Origin: a virus
IMG/VR virus record: IMGVR_UViG_3300034980_000222
Span: 1-34,932 of that record
DNA length: 34,932 nucleotides
Direction: 5' to 3' (one strand)
The translations under genes were made by a program, and so were the position numbers. The notes beneath the pieces are model-generated. The model made no database searches. It was not told where the DNA came from and saw only the letters and a program-made list of their open reading frames with translations. Of the stretch, positions 8,257-15,953 are shown piece by piece (within the stretch, counting starts at the first letter, position 1; each line of letters begins with the position of its first letter).

Positions 8257-8671
8257 GACGGATCTATTCTTTGACTCGCCACGGGTGATAACGGTTATGG
8301 ACCGGGCGGAAAAACGAGCCCTCTCCAAGGCTGGTGCGTTCGTTCGACGGCGGGCTCAGTCAAGCCTGAGACGGCGGAAGAAGTCATCACCACCTGGAAA
8401 ACCTCCATCTCGCCATGCTGGCACAAAACAGAGCCTCAAGTTTATCCTGTTTCTGTACGAGCCACATAATCACGGCGTCGTTGTTGGTCCGGTCAAGTTC
8501 ACTGGTGGCGGCGATGTCCCGAATCTGATGGAACACGGCGGAACGGCGGTTATACGCAAAAAGGCACGTAGCAAAATCGCCAGGTATGCACGTCGGCCAT
8601 TTATGGGGCCAGCGTTGACGGAAGTCTCGGCCGAACTCCCTGCGATCTTTTCAGGTGAGGTACGCGTCTAA
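8237..8671 (+). CDS. HK97 gp10-like minor head-tail protein
   Basis: A 144-aa protein. After an N-terminal helix (RAEKRALSKAGAFVRRRAQSSL), it has the loop SSPPGKPPSRHAGTKQSLKFILF, the strand VVVGPVKF and the conserved NLMEHGG..........RPFMGPAL C-terminus. This is the pattern of phage gp10/gpZ-type proteins, where a HGG motif and a RPF(M/L)xPAL end are typical. Those proteins complete the tail end or the head-tail joint. Here the gene lies after the tail chaperones and overlaps the end of the frameshift region by 20 bases, rather than lying with the other connector genes. It ends one base into the tape measure start. Confidence 0.72.
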   Translation: MVFPRIKTDLFFDSPRVITVMDRAEKRALSKAGAFVRRRAQSSLRRRKKSSPPGKPPSRHAGTKQSLKFILFLYEPHNHGVVVGPVKFTGGGDVPNLMEHGGTAVIRKKARSKIARYARRPFMGPALTEVSAELPAIFSGEVRV

Positions 8672-10437
8672 TGGCTGCAAATATTCGAGCGGGACGAGCG
8701 TTTGTGGAAATGACCCTTGATGGTCACAATAAATTCAAGAGCGATCTAGCCAGATCGGGTGCTCGTCTTAAGAAGTTCGGCCAGACTGCCAAGTCGGTAG
8801 GGAAAAACCTACTAGCGATGGGAACTGCGGCGGCGGTGCCTCTAGCGTTGTCCGCTAAAACGTTTGCCGAATTCGACGACAAGATGCGAGCGGTTAAGGC
8901 AATCACAGGGTCGACCACAGAAGACTTTGCAAAACTTACCGCAGAAGCAAAACGGCTTGGCGCGACTACCCGATTCAGTGCGAGCGAAGCGGCTGAGGGT
9001 ATGCGGTTTCTGGGGATGGCTGGTTTCAACACTGAGCAAATCATGAAGGGTTTGCCGGCAGTGTTAGACTTGGCTGCGGCTGGAGCCGTCGAACTCGGAA
9101 TGGCGGCGGATATCGTTAGTGATGTTGGGAGTGCATTTGGATTGACGGCTGATGAGGCTGGCAGGGTTTCAGACGTGATTGCCCAAACGGCTAGCAGTGC
9201 AAATACATCCATCGAAATGATGGGCGAATCCTTCAAGTATGTAGCTCCAATTGCCAAAGCGGCAGGTCAAACACTTGAGGAGACGAGTGCCGCGATTGGC
9301 TTGCTGGGCAATTCGGGGATCAAAGCCAGTTCTGCCGGTACGCAACTGACTGAGATCATGTCCTCGATGGGTGGCAAGTCTGCGAAGGCACTTGAGAAAA
9401 TGGGGATCGCCACTAAAAACGCGGATGGCTCGTCTCGGCGATTATTGGACGTGATGACAGAGTTGGGTGCCGCAACAAGAGGAATGGATCCGCTCGATCG
9501 GCTGAACACGATGATGGACCTATTCGGCAAGAGAGGTGGGAGGGCTGCGATTGTTCTAGCTGATGCTGGCAGAGCAACCGATCAAATGCGAGTGAAGATG
9601 GATACTGCTAATGGTCGTGCCAAGGCCATGGCAGACACGATGGAAGGCGGAATCGGTGGAGCATTCCGGCAGATGAAAGCGGCGGTTGAGGGTGCTGGAA
9701 TCGCTATGGGTAAGGCCCTTGTTCCGATGCTCCTGCTAGTCACTGAGCTAACTAAAAAAGTCGCTCTGTGGTTTGAAGAGAATGCTGGGGTTGCAAAAAT
9801 ACTGGTAGTCGTCTCCGCTGGGTTGCTGGCGACTGGTGCTGTACTCGTGACGTTCGGTAGTTTGCTCACAATCGCCGGGGCTGCAGCTACGGCGTTTTCA
9901 ACTGCTATGGCCGTCATGGGTGGCGTGGTTGCGTTCCTTATGTCGCCGATCGGATTATTGATTGCATTGATTGCGACGCTGACTGCTGGCCTGTTGTACT
10001 TCAGCAATGCGGGTAAAAAGGTTCGGACGATGTTTGGAGGTGGTGCAAAATCAACAGAACTTAAGTCTGATAAGCACAAGGAAGACGCGTTGGATCAGCA
10101 AAGGGAAGTGGCGGCTGCAGAGGCAAAATCAGCGGAACTAAGATTGCAGAGTGCGGCGATGTTGAAATCAGCAATCTCAGCAGAGGGCGACGAGCGAGTC
10201 AAAAAACGACGGGCGGAAAAAGGCCGGATGGACGAGAGCAACTTCGATGACGTCAACTCTAATCTTGGTCAGAACCTGTCGGCGTCGAGCCCGCGAGGCA
10301 CATTTTCCAGCATCCAAGCGGCAAGGATGAGCAGAGGGACGATGCCTGAGATGGTAAAGGTTGCTGAGGAAACCGAGAAGATGCGGAAGCTACTGGAAGC
10401 CGCCAAGCGTGCCAAAGAAGTTATCCGGTTTGGTTAA
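8671..10437 (+). CDS. Tail tape measure protein (TP901 family core)
   Basis: A 588-aa protein that sets tail length and is ejected with the DNA. The N-terminal third matches the TP901-type core: FAEFDDKMRAVKAITGSTTE, then LGATTRFSASEAAEGMRFLG, FNTEQIMKGLPAVLDLAAAG, VIAQTASSANTSIEMMGESF and IGLLGNSGIKASSAGTQL. Residues about 365-445 hold two or three hydrophobic membrane-like segments (LVVVSAGLLATGAVLVTFGS, VMGGVVAFLMSPIGLLIALI). The C-terminus is charged and helical with long Lys/Glu/Ala runs. With about 1.5 angstroms of tail per residue, a family rule, this length suggests a short to medium tail near 90 nm. Confidence 0.92.
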   Translation: MAANIRAGRAFVEMTLDGHNKFKSDLARSGARLKKFGQTAKSVGKNLLAMGTAAAVPLALSAKTFAEFDDKMRAVKAITGSTTEDFAKLTAEAKRLGATTRFSASEAAEGMRFLGMAGFNTEQIMKGLPAVLDLAAAGAVELGMAADIVSDVGSAFGLTADEAGRVSDVIAQTASSANTSIEMMGESFKYVAPIAKAAGQTLEETSAAIGLLGNSGIKASSAGTQLTEIMSSMGGKSAKALEKMGIATKNADGSSRRLLDVMTELGAATRGMDPLDRLNTMMDLFGKRGGRAAIVLADAGRATDQMRVKMDTANGRAKAMADTMEGGIGGAFRQMKAAVEGAGIAMGKALVPMLLLVTELTKKVALWFEENAGVAKILVVVSAGLLATGAVLVTFGSLLTIAGAAATAFSTAMAVMGGVVAFLMSPIGLLIALIATLTAGLLYFSNAGKKVRTMFGGGAKSTELKSDKHKEDALDQQREVAAAEAKSAELRLQSAAMLKSAISAEGDERVKKRRAEKGRMDESNFDDVNSNLGQNLSASSPRGTFSSIQAARMSRGTMPEMVKVAEETEKMRKLLEAAKRAKEVIRFG

Positions 10438-10445
10438 GGGAAAAC

Positions 10446-11294
10446 ATGACCACAATCTTTGAAGCATTTGGGAGTCGTGATCGGTCTGGCCAGCAGGATG
10501 GCACGGGCTCGACTGCTGAACTGTTTTATATAATCGAAGGCACGACGGATGATCAGGTTGCTATCGATTTAGCGGCGAACCATTCGCCTATTTCCTATTA
10601 TAGACTTGTACGAGACACGATAGACGTCAACCAGGTTGCTCCAAATCGATGGGAAGCCACGGTTAGATACGTCGATCCTGACAAGCCAGATGAAGAAGAA
10701 CCGGGTGATCATGTTGAGGTAGGTGAGGGTGTTTTCTCGTTTGATACGACGGGTGAAATCATACACATTGATGCCGTCAAAAAAGGGAAATACACAGAAT
10801 ACTTTCACACAGCTGCTCAAGCTGTTTCTTTCAAGGGTGCGATAGGTGTGCATTCCGAAGGGGTGGATGGCGTTGATATCGTGTCTCCTGGATTGCGGTT
10901 GACTTATCGAACGAGGTTAGCCAAAGAAGATGTGACATTACAATGGATTAAAAACGTAGCCGCGATCACGGGGACAACCAACAATAATACGTTTTACACG
11001 TTCGCTAAAGGCGAGATGCTATTCCTTGGCATGCAAGGCGAGCAGTCGGGTGAAGCGGATCCAGAAATGACGTTTAATTTCGTGGCGTCGAGCAACTGGC
11101 CAATTGCAAGGACGTTTGAGACTCTTGATGGTGATGTGGATGTTTTCAAAGATGGGCATCAGTATCTATGGAATTATTACATCAAGGGGAAAGATGACGC
11201 CGCTAAAAAGACAATCCCAGTGCCGCATGGGATTGTCGTCGATACGGTGTACGAAGAATCAGATTTTGCAAACCTAGGAATTGGGACACAATAA
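10446..11294 (+). CDS. Putative tail-tip/distal tail protein
   Basis: A 282-aa protein directly after the tape measure, where distal tail or baseplate hub genes are usual. It is beta-rich with many Asp/Thr strands (FYIIEGTTDDQVAIDLAA, NRWEATVRYVDPD, GLRLTYRTRLAKEDVTLQWI). A mid-section NNNTFYTFAKGEMLFLGMQG and a FVASSNWPIARTF segment look like a structural virion domain. I do not recognise a Pfam family. The call rests on position and beta-rich composition. Confidence 0.6.
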   Translation: MTTIFEAFGSRDRSGQQDGTGSTAELFYIIEGTTDDQVAIDLAANHSPISYYRLVRDTIDVNQVAPNRWEATVRYVDPDKPDEEEPGDHVEVGEGVFSFDTTGEIIHIDAVKKGKYTEYFHTAAQAVSFKGAIGVHSEGVDGVDIVSPGLRLTYRTRLAKEDVTLQWIKNVAAITGTTNNNTFYTFAKGEMLFLGMQGEQSGEADPEMTFNFVASSNWPIARTFETLDGDVDVFKDGHQYLWNYYIKGKDDAAKKTIPVPHGIVVDTVYEESDFANLGIGTQ

Positions 11295-11295
11295 A

Positions 11296-11928
11296 ATGGC
11301 ATCACCAAGATTACCGAACGGTGTGATTATCGAAGGTACGATGGTTCTAGCCGGAACCACTATAAAGCCGGGGGTTACTCGGGCTAATATGGCTCAACAG
11401 TCGGCCGCGCAATTCGCTATTCCGTGGGAGGCATGGCGGGTGCACGATGCGTATCAGACTGTATTGCCAGGCACTGCGGCAACCGATGACCTTGGGCTTA
11501 TTGGCGGTACGTTCGGGACGGGTGTTCCATCGCTTCAGTCCAGCGATGCGAAAGCAACCACGGTTACGCAATACGCTCGGGCGGTCGTTCGGATGCCGAT
11601 CGAATACGACACTGCATCCGATGTCTCACTGTTGTTTCATGCAGGGATGAAAACGACGGTATCGGATGGGACGGCTACGCTTGATGTGGAGGCCTATCTC
11701 TCTGATAAAGAGGGATTGGTCGATGGTGCCGACAAGGTGACAACGGCAGCAACCACAATCAATTCGCTAACGTTAGCCGACAATACGTACGTTGTGAGTG
11801 CAGGTTCTCTTGAGCCCGGCGACGTGCTTGACGTACGCATCACCGTGGCAATCACGGATACAGCAACTGGAACAGCTGTACTTGGTTGGATCGGTGGAGC
11901 CTGGTTACAGTGTGATGTCCGGGGTTAA
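11296..11928 (+). CDS. Putative virion structural protein, beta-rich
   Basis: About 210 aa from ATG 11296; a TTG at 11281 would overlap the previous gene by five codons and has no well-spaced ribosome site. The C-terminal 120 residues read like a jelly-roll or receptor-type beta domain: VVRMPIEYDTASDVSLLFHA, TATLDVEAYLSDKEG, NTYVVSAGSLEPGDVLDVRITVAITD, TAVLGWIGGAWLQCDVRG. It lies in a block of tail-tip genes and probably forms part of the tail fibre or tip. Family not recognised. Confidence 0.6.
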   Translation: MASPRLPNGVIIEGTMVLAGTTIKPGVTRANMAQQSAAQFAIPWEAWRVHDAYQTVLPGTAATDDLGLIGGTFGTGVPSLQSSDAKATTVTQYARAVVRMPIEYDTASDVSLLFHAGMKTTVSDGTATLDVEAYLSDKEGLVDGADKVTTAATTINSLTLADNTYVVSAGSLEPGDVLDVRITVAITDTATGTAVLGWIGGAWLQCDVRG

Positions 11929-11931
11929 TCG

Positions 11932-12657
11932 ATGGCTAAAAAAGTAATTCCTGGGCAACCGTTCCAACCTCGCGCATCAGAGTGGAATGAGTTTGTTGAT
12001 TCAACTCGTCGCAAACCTCGTCAATTATTTAGTAATCAGCTAGGGAAAGGCCCGTACGTTGAGAACCTGAGCGGTAGCGACTTAGATAAGGGTGATGTCC
12101 TTGGAATAAGTGGCGTAACGTACGCGTTTGCCGACAATGAGGAAGAATTTGCCGAGTCGATTACCTTTACCGGTGTGACTCCTGTAGTGGCTACGCATGC
12201 TGGGAAATTCGTAGTGCTGCTTGAAGCTTGCTTAGATACTCATTTCGCAAGGTGCATTACGACAGGCGTTGTCCAAGTCCAAGTGGACATGATTGACGCC
12301 GACGACAATTGGTGCGACGTCAAAGCCTCGAATGCGGAATTATCTAGCTACGGCGCTGGCTCTGCACAAATCCTACACAAACCCTCTGGTACTGGTGTTA
12401 AGTGGTGTGTGGTGCAACTTGGTATGAGCTATGGGCCAGCGATGCGATATCGTGGCCAGCAAGTCGGAGCGTTACTTGTTTCCGATCCTAACAACGTAGT
12501 GGATAATCTAATCGCGTTGGATGGTGTACCTGTTGAGACATCGGTGACGGCTGATAACGTCCTGAATTGGTCTAGCGACGACAACGCGCCAACTTACATT
12601 GAGTACAACGCGGCATCCGAGGTGTGGGAAATGTACAACGTGGAGTGCCCCGCCTAA
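11932..12657 (+). CDS. Virion-associated protein of unknown function
   Basis: A 241-aa protein, four bases after the previous stop. The N-terminus (PGQPFQPRASEWNEFVDSTR) resembles the start of other phage-associated proteins I have seen in planctomycete genomes. It is followed by a beta domain (VTYAFADNEEEFAESITFTG, KFVVLLEACLDTHFARCITT, GVVQVQVDMIDAD, CDVKASNAELSSYGAGSAQILH). The end (LDGVPVETSVTADNVLNWSS) is also strand-rich. A structural role in the tail tip is inferred from position. It overlaps the next gene by TAATG. Confidence 0.6.
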   Translation: MAKKVIPGQPFQPRASEWNEFVDSTRRKPRQLFSNQLGKGPYVENLSGSDLDKGDVLGISGVTYAFADNEEEFAESITFTGVTPVVATHAGKFVVLLEACLDTHFARCITTGVVQVQVDMIDADDNWCDVKASNAELSSYGAGSAQILHKPSGTGVKWCVVQLGMSYGPAMRYRGQQVGALLVSDPNNVVDNLIALDGVPVETSVTADNVLNWSSDDNAPTYIEYNAASEVWEMYNVECPA

Positions 12658-13127
12658 TGCCTGGTTATCCATGTTGCTGCTCAAGCGGTTTTGGTTGTGA
12701 CGATTGCACGTCGACTGCACCTGCAAACGTTACTGTTGATATATCGACCGTAGCCGATGACCAGTGCAGTGACTGCACAGGACTCGACGATAGCTATTCA
12801 GTTCCCGAAGTTGGCTATTGTCGTTGGAATGATACGTTCGTTATTTCAGGCATAGACGCTTATGGGACTGAAGTTGATCCATGCACAGTCCCCTATTTGC
12901 GATTAGAGATTGATGTTTGGGTTAAGAATTTCACGATAGAAGTCGACATAGAGTTACGGGCGCTATCGGGTGGTTGGGTGGAAAAATTCTATTTCGTAGA
13001 CAATACACCCGATTATGATTGTGCCAATTGGCTTCAGGTTGATATCCCATATTCGTCGAAAACTGGCGGTGTCAACGGGTATTCATGTGATTTCAGCGGC
13101 GCGACAGTCGAGATAACTGCCTCATAA
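12657..13127 (+). CDS. Cys-rich virion protein with N-terminal CCC cluster
   Basis: A 156-aa product from ATG 12657 in a TAATG overlap. The first 20 residues hold seven cysteines (MPGYPCCCSSGFGCDDC...), followed by CSDC near residue 38. A beta-rich remainder follows (DTFVISGIDAYGTEVD, YLRLEIDVWVKNFTIEVDIE, CDFSGATVEITAS). The Cys cluster could bind metal or form disulfides in the particle. The following gene is also a Cys-cluster protein, suggesting a linked role. An upstream in-frame ATG at 12624 lies in the previous gene and is disfavoured. Confidence 0.65.
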   Translation: MPGYPCCCSSGFGCDDCTSTAPANVTVDISTVADDQCSDCTGLDDSYSVPEVGYCRWNDTFVISGIDAYGTEVDPCTVPYLRLEIDVWVKNFTIEVDIELRALSGGWVEKFYFVDNTPDYDCANWLQVDIPYSSKTGGVNGYSCDFSGATVEITAS

Positions 13128-13408
13128 TGCAAACCATCAAATGCAAGTGCGGCAGAGTCGTCACCATCACCAAACAATCAGTGCGTTGTGGATGTGGCGA
13201 GAGGGTGTACTCCGATGGCACGTTACCCATGTGGAAGCCTGAATCCCCCTGTATCCACCGTGGCGAATCAACCCGCGCAGTCGATTGCCCGTCATGCCGT
13301 GGTAGCGTAAAGGTGAAGGTGTTCCAGTGTTCAATTCACGAGGAATGCACCATCAAGAAACGAGCAGGCGAATTACAGACCTGCCTAGGCTGCGTGGATC
13401 ATGCCTAG
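13127..13408 (+). CDS. Small multi-Cys Zn-ribbon protein
   Basis: A 93-aa protein from a TAATG overlap. It has CKCG, CGCG, a CPSC and a C-terminal C..C pair (QCSIHEECTIKKRAGELQTCLGC), enough for two zinc ribbons. It is the last gene of the rightward virion block and ends base-to-base against the stop of the convergent - strand regulator. It may be a maturation or assembly factor for the preceding Cys-rich protein. Family not recognised. Confidence 0.65.
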   Translation: MQTIKCKCGRVVTITKQSVRCGCGERVYSDGTLPMWKPESPCIHRGESTRAVDCPSCRGSVKVKVFQCSIHEECTIKKRAGELQTCLGCVDHA

Positions 13409-13588
13409 CTAGCGTGTAATCGCATGTAACAAGATGTCACGAGCCCAGGCACTGCCACCCATTCTCGCAATCTGGCTGAATTCCGCCTCGGTCAGTCGTA
13501 TCTGCAATACCCGCTTACGCGCGGCGCCACCTAGTGGTTTTCTCCCACGTTTCTTGGGACTTTCCTGTGGTTTGCTTGCTGCGGCCAT
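13409..13588 (-). CDS. Ribbon-helix-helix-type DNA-binding regulator (59 aa)
   Basis: The - strand encodes 59 aa from an ATG at 13588 to a TAG ending at 13409. A basic N-terminus (KKRGRKPLGGAARKRV) leads into RVLQIRLTEAEFSQIARMGG and SAWARDILLHAITR. This is the strand-helix-helix pattern of MobC/Arc-type ribbon-helix-helix proteins, which bind operators as dimers with the strand in the major groove. It is the only convincing gene on this strand. A palindrome starts at its ATG and a promoter-like pair lies upstream at 13630-13658, so it may repress itself and the divergent early genes. It converges on the 13127 gene with no gap. Confidence 0.72.
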   Translation of the reverse strand: MAAASKPQESPKKRGRKPLGGAARKRVLQIRLTEAEFSQIARMGGSAWARDILLHAITR

Positions 13589-13607
13589 AATTATTCCCGG
13601 AATTATT
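13589..13607. promoter_or_regulatory. Palindromic operator candidate at start of the RHH gene
   Basis: ATTCC-C-GGAAT is a perfect inverted repeat (13593-13603) with partly symmetric AT-rich flanks, extending to 9-bp arms with one mismatch. It abuts the start codon of the - strand ribbon-helix-helix gene and is well placed as an autoregulatory operator. Confidence 0.5.
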
Positions 13608-13629
13608 GTCGTACACTATTGACGCTACC

Positions 13630-13658
13630 GATATAATGTAATACATTGAGCAAATCAA
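13630..13658 (-). promoter_or_regulatory. Promoter candidate for the RHH gene
   Basis: On the - strand, TTGATT (plus 13653-13658) and TATATC (plus 13630-13635) are spaced by 17 bases. The start point would be near 13623, about 35 bases upstream of the ATG. The 13635-13647 palindrome occupies the spacer. Confidence 0.4.
13632..13647 (+). promoter_or_regulatory. Rightward -10 box with overlapping palindrome
   Basis: A perfect TATAAT at 13632-13637 faces the early genes starting at 13711; its -35 is weak. It overlaps a perfect inverted repeat AATGTA-A-TACATT (13635-13647). A protein bound there would block both this box and the leftward promoter, as in a lysis/lysogeny-type divergent switch. 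Confidence 0.42.
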
Positions 13659-13710
13659 AGCAACCAACACCACAACGCAAGCAGGAACGAAACAAGGATA
13701 ACCAGTAATC

Positions 13711-13896
13711 ATGGATGATCGAAACACCGAATCAGATCGGACATGCCTGCGTTGCCGTAAGGTGTTTCGGTCGCTAAGTGCCGCTAATCGAATTTGTAAG
13801 CGTTGCACAAGCAAGAGGCCAGAATCTTCAGGCGTCGAGCAGAAGGTGGTAAGCACCGTCCCGAATCGAACAATCAAGGATGTGGGTGACATATGA
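13711..13896 (+). CDS. Small two-CxxC Zn-finger protein, first early gene
   Basis: 61 aa with AAGGAT about 11 bases upstream of the ATG. It has CLRCRKVFRSLSAANRICKRC, a compact four-Cys knuckle common in small phage regulators and planctomycete proteins, followed by a polar tail. It is the first gene of the rightward early operon after the divergent promoter region. A transcription or translation regulator is plausible. It ends in an ATGA overlap. Confidence 0.65.
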   Translation: MDDRNTESDRTCLRCRKVFRSLSAANRICKRCTSKRPESSGVEQKVVSTVPNRTIKDVGDI

Positions 13897-14153
13897 GCGA
13901 ATCAAGATATCAGTGGATTTTGGACATCGATTGCAAGGCATACATCACCGAACGACTGGATCAACTGGGTCCGCTGGCTGGACACGATACGCCTTACCCA
14001 TATGCATTCGGTCGGCTGAGCGTCAATTTCGCACAGGCTCAGGAAGCGATACGTCAGCTCCAATCAGAGATTGCAAATACCAACATGAAAGCCGCTCATG
14101 GCTGTTACGACTTTTCCTGTCCTGAGTGCGATGCAAGGAGTGAATCGAAATGA
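13893..14153 (+). CDS. Hypothetical protein with C-terminal CPEC
   Basis: 86 aa from an ATGA overlap. The N-terminus (YQWILDIDCKAYITERLDQL) is helical, the middle (GRLSVNFAQAQEAIRQLQSEIANTNM) is a predicted helix, and the end has one CPEC. With only one CxxC pair, any zinc site would need a partner or a dimer. No family recognised. Confidence 0.6.
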   Translation: MSESRYQWILDIDCKAYITERLDQLGPLAGHDTPYPYAFGRLSVNFAQAQEAIRQLQSEIANTNMKAAHGCYDFSCPECDARSESK

Positions 14154-14398
14154 TCATGGACAACCGATTAGAGGTGCGCAAAACGGACGAGGATATTATC
14201 CGATGGTGCGAACAGGAAGGAATCAAGGTGTACGTCATGACGACAAAAAACGAAACGCCCGATTGGCACAACGACGAAACACCGATCGAGCGATACGAGC
14301 CGATTCGGTGGAATGCGTTTGCGGTTTGGCTGGGTATCGCGGTGTTCAGCGGTGGTGGCTGGCTTGGTTTTCTATTTGCTATGTGGTTGGAATCATAA
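14150..14398 (+). CDS. Small protein with C-terminal membrane segment
   Basis: 82 aa from an ATGA overlap (ATG 14150; ATG 14156 is also in frame). The first 55 residues are polar and charged (TDEDIIRWCEQEGIKVYVMT). The C-terminus, NAFAVWLGIAVFSGGGWLGF followed by LFAMWLES, is one or two tight membrane segments. It probably sits in the inner membrane with the N-terminus inside. A superinfection-exclusion or host-takeover role is possible but unproven. Confidence 0.6.
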   Translation: MIMDNRLEVRKTDEDIIRWCEQEGIKVYVMTTKNETPDWHNDETPIERYEPIRWNAFAVWLGIAVFSGGGWLGFLFAMWLES

Positions 14399-14583
14399 TG
14401 CACGAATTTATTCAGCGGGCTATCGCGTTGCTCGAATCGGAGCAGTACCCACGATCATCGAAGGCGATTGCGAATACAGTAGCGGCACTGAGCGGCAACC
14501 GGTTTGATTCGTTTGAAATTCGGCGAGCGTTGCGGTTGCCAGCGTACGAATTGAACGACGGTGGATGGAGGGTTAAGCAATGA
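14398..14583 (+). CDS. Small helical protein, possible winged-helix DNA binder
   Basis: 61 aa from the TAATG overlap at 14398; the same frame is open upstream to 14098 but that part lies inside the two previous genes. HEFIQRAIALLESEQYPRSS, then KAIANTVAALSGNRFDSFEI and RRALRLPAYELNDGGWRVKQ look like a helix-turn-helix followed by a wing. Function not recognised. It overlaps the helicase start by ATGA. Confidence 0.6.
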   Translation: MHEFIQRAIALLESEQYPRSSKAIANTVAALSGNRFDSFEIRRALRLPAYELNDGGWRVKQ

Positions 14584-15953
14584 ACAACGAGTACTTAGAC
14601 TTCATCGCCAAAAAAACGCAGTATCGCGATGCGGTGGGCGATACGGTTGAGGCTGAGAGCCTGCCTGACTTTTTGTTTCCGTTTCAGCGGAATCTAGTTG
14701 AGTGGTCGATCAATATGGGGCGGTCGGCAATATTCGCGGATTGCGGACTAGGCAAGACCGCAATGCAGCTAGCATGGGCGAATCATTTTGTCCGATCGAC
14801 AAATAAGCCCGCTCTAATACTGACTCCGCTTTCCGTTGGGGCTCAGACAGTCAGAGAGGCGGATAAGTTTGGGATCGATGCCGTTCGTTCGCGAAGTGGC
14901 GAGATGCCGTCGGGGGCGACTGTTGTCGTTGCCAATTACGAGCAACTGCATAGGTTCAGTCATCTCGACTTCTGCTGTGTCGTCTGCGACGAATCCAGCT
15001 GTATCAAGGATTTCAGGAGCAAGCGGAAGGACTCCGTAGTCGAGTTCCTTCGTATGATTCCATACCGATTACTTTGCACGGCGACCGCAGCCCCTAATGA
15101 TTACTGGGAGCTAGGCACATCGTCCGAGGCACTGGGGCTACTTGGATTCCGTGACATGATCACTACGTTTTTCAAACAGGAAACGTCTAAGGACCATTTG
15201 GGATGGGGGAGAACTAAGTACCGATTCAGGGGGCATGCGGAAGAGCCGTTCTGGAATTGGGTTTGTTCATGGGCTCGATCAATGAGACGACCAAGCGACT
15301 TAGGGTTTCCTGACGATGGGTACATTCTGCCAAAGTTGATTGAGAGAGAATTAGTGGTCGACTGCGAAAAGACTAGGCCGGGGATGCTCTTTTCGATGCC
15401 CGGAAAGACGCTCAACGAACAGCGGGCAGAGAGGCGGAATAGCATTCCTGAACGCTGCGATAAAGCGGCGGAGATTGCAAACGGCGTTGAGGGGCCGGTA
15501 GTGTGCTGGTGCGAACTCAACGATGAGAGTAAGCGACTGACAGAAGTTGTCGACGGAGCGAAGCAAGTCACGGGATCGATGAGGGATGAAGAGAAAGAGG
15601 AAATCCTCACAGCGTTCTCGACAGGCCAGATAGATCGATTAGTCACTAAGCCAAAGATCGGAGCTTGGGGGCTGAACTGGCAGCATTGTAGCGACATCGT
15701 TTCATTTCCTAGCCATTCCTACGAGCAGTACTACCAATCAATTCGGCGGTGTTATCGATTCGGACAAGAGAGCGAAGTGAACGTTACTACGATAGTCAAC
15801 GAGGGCGAGTGTGGAATATTGGGTTCGCTGAAACGTAAGTCGAGCCAGGCCGAAACGATGTTTTCATCGATCGTCAATCACATGCACAATGCACTACATT
15901 TAATGTCGATGGATACCTTTGACCAAAAAGAGGAGCTACCCGAATGGCTGTGA
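14580..15953 (+). CDS. SNF2-like/DEAD-box helicase
   Basis: 457 aa, ATP-dependent helicase or translocase of superfamily 2. Motif I is ADCGLGKTAMQ (residues 53-63), motif II is VVCDESS (134-140) and motif III is CTATAAPND (166-174). The C-terminal domain ends in SIRRCYRFGQ, the QxxRxxRxGQ motif VI of SNF2 proteins. Many phages carry this type next to a DNA methyltransferase, exactly as here, and the two genes overlap by ten bases. The pair may act on replicating or recombining phage DNA, or may resemble a restriction-type translocase used for protection. Confidence 0.87.
   Translation: MNNEYLDFIAKKTQYRDAVGDTVEAESLPDFLFPFQRNLVEWSINMGRSAIFADCGLGKTAMQLAWANHFVRSTNKPALILTPLSVGAQTVREADKFGIDAVRSRSGEMPSGATVVVANYEQLHRFSHLDFCCVVCDESSCIKDFRSKRKDSVVEFLRMIPYRLLCTATAAPNDYWELGTSSEALGLLGFRDMITTFFKQETSKDHLGWGRTKYRFRGHAEEPFWNWVCSWARSMRRPSDLGFPDDGYILPKLIERELVVDCEKTRPGMLFSMPGKTLNEQRAERRNSIPERCDKAAEIANGVEGPVVCWCELNDESKRLTEVVDGAKQVTGSMRDEEKEEILTAFSTGQIDRLVTKPKIGAWGLNWQHCSDIVSFPSHSYEQYYQSIRRCYRFGQESEVNVTTIVNEGECGILGSLKRKSSQAETMFSSIVNHMHNALHLMSMDTFDQKEELPEWL

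Noticed and set aside
8724-10079. Long - strand frames under the tape measure gene
   Set aside because: Their Ser/Ala/Pro-rich text mirrors the codon pattern of the tape measure protein; no start signals were found.
13434-13622. 62-aa + strand frame
   Set aside because: It is the antisense shadow of the - strand ribbon-helix-helix gene (13409-13588); it lacks a ribosome site and its translation has no recognisable features.
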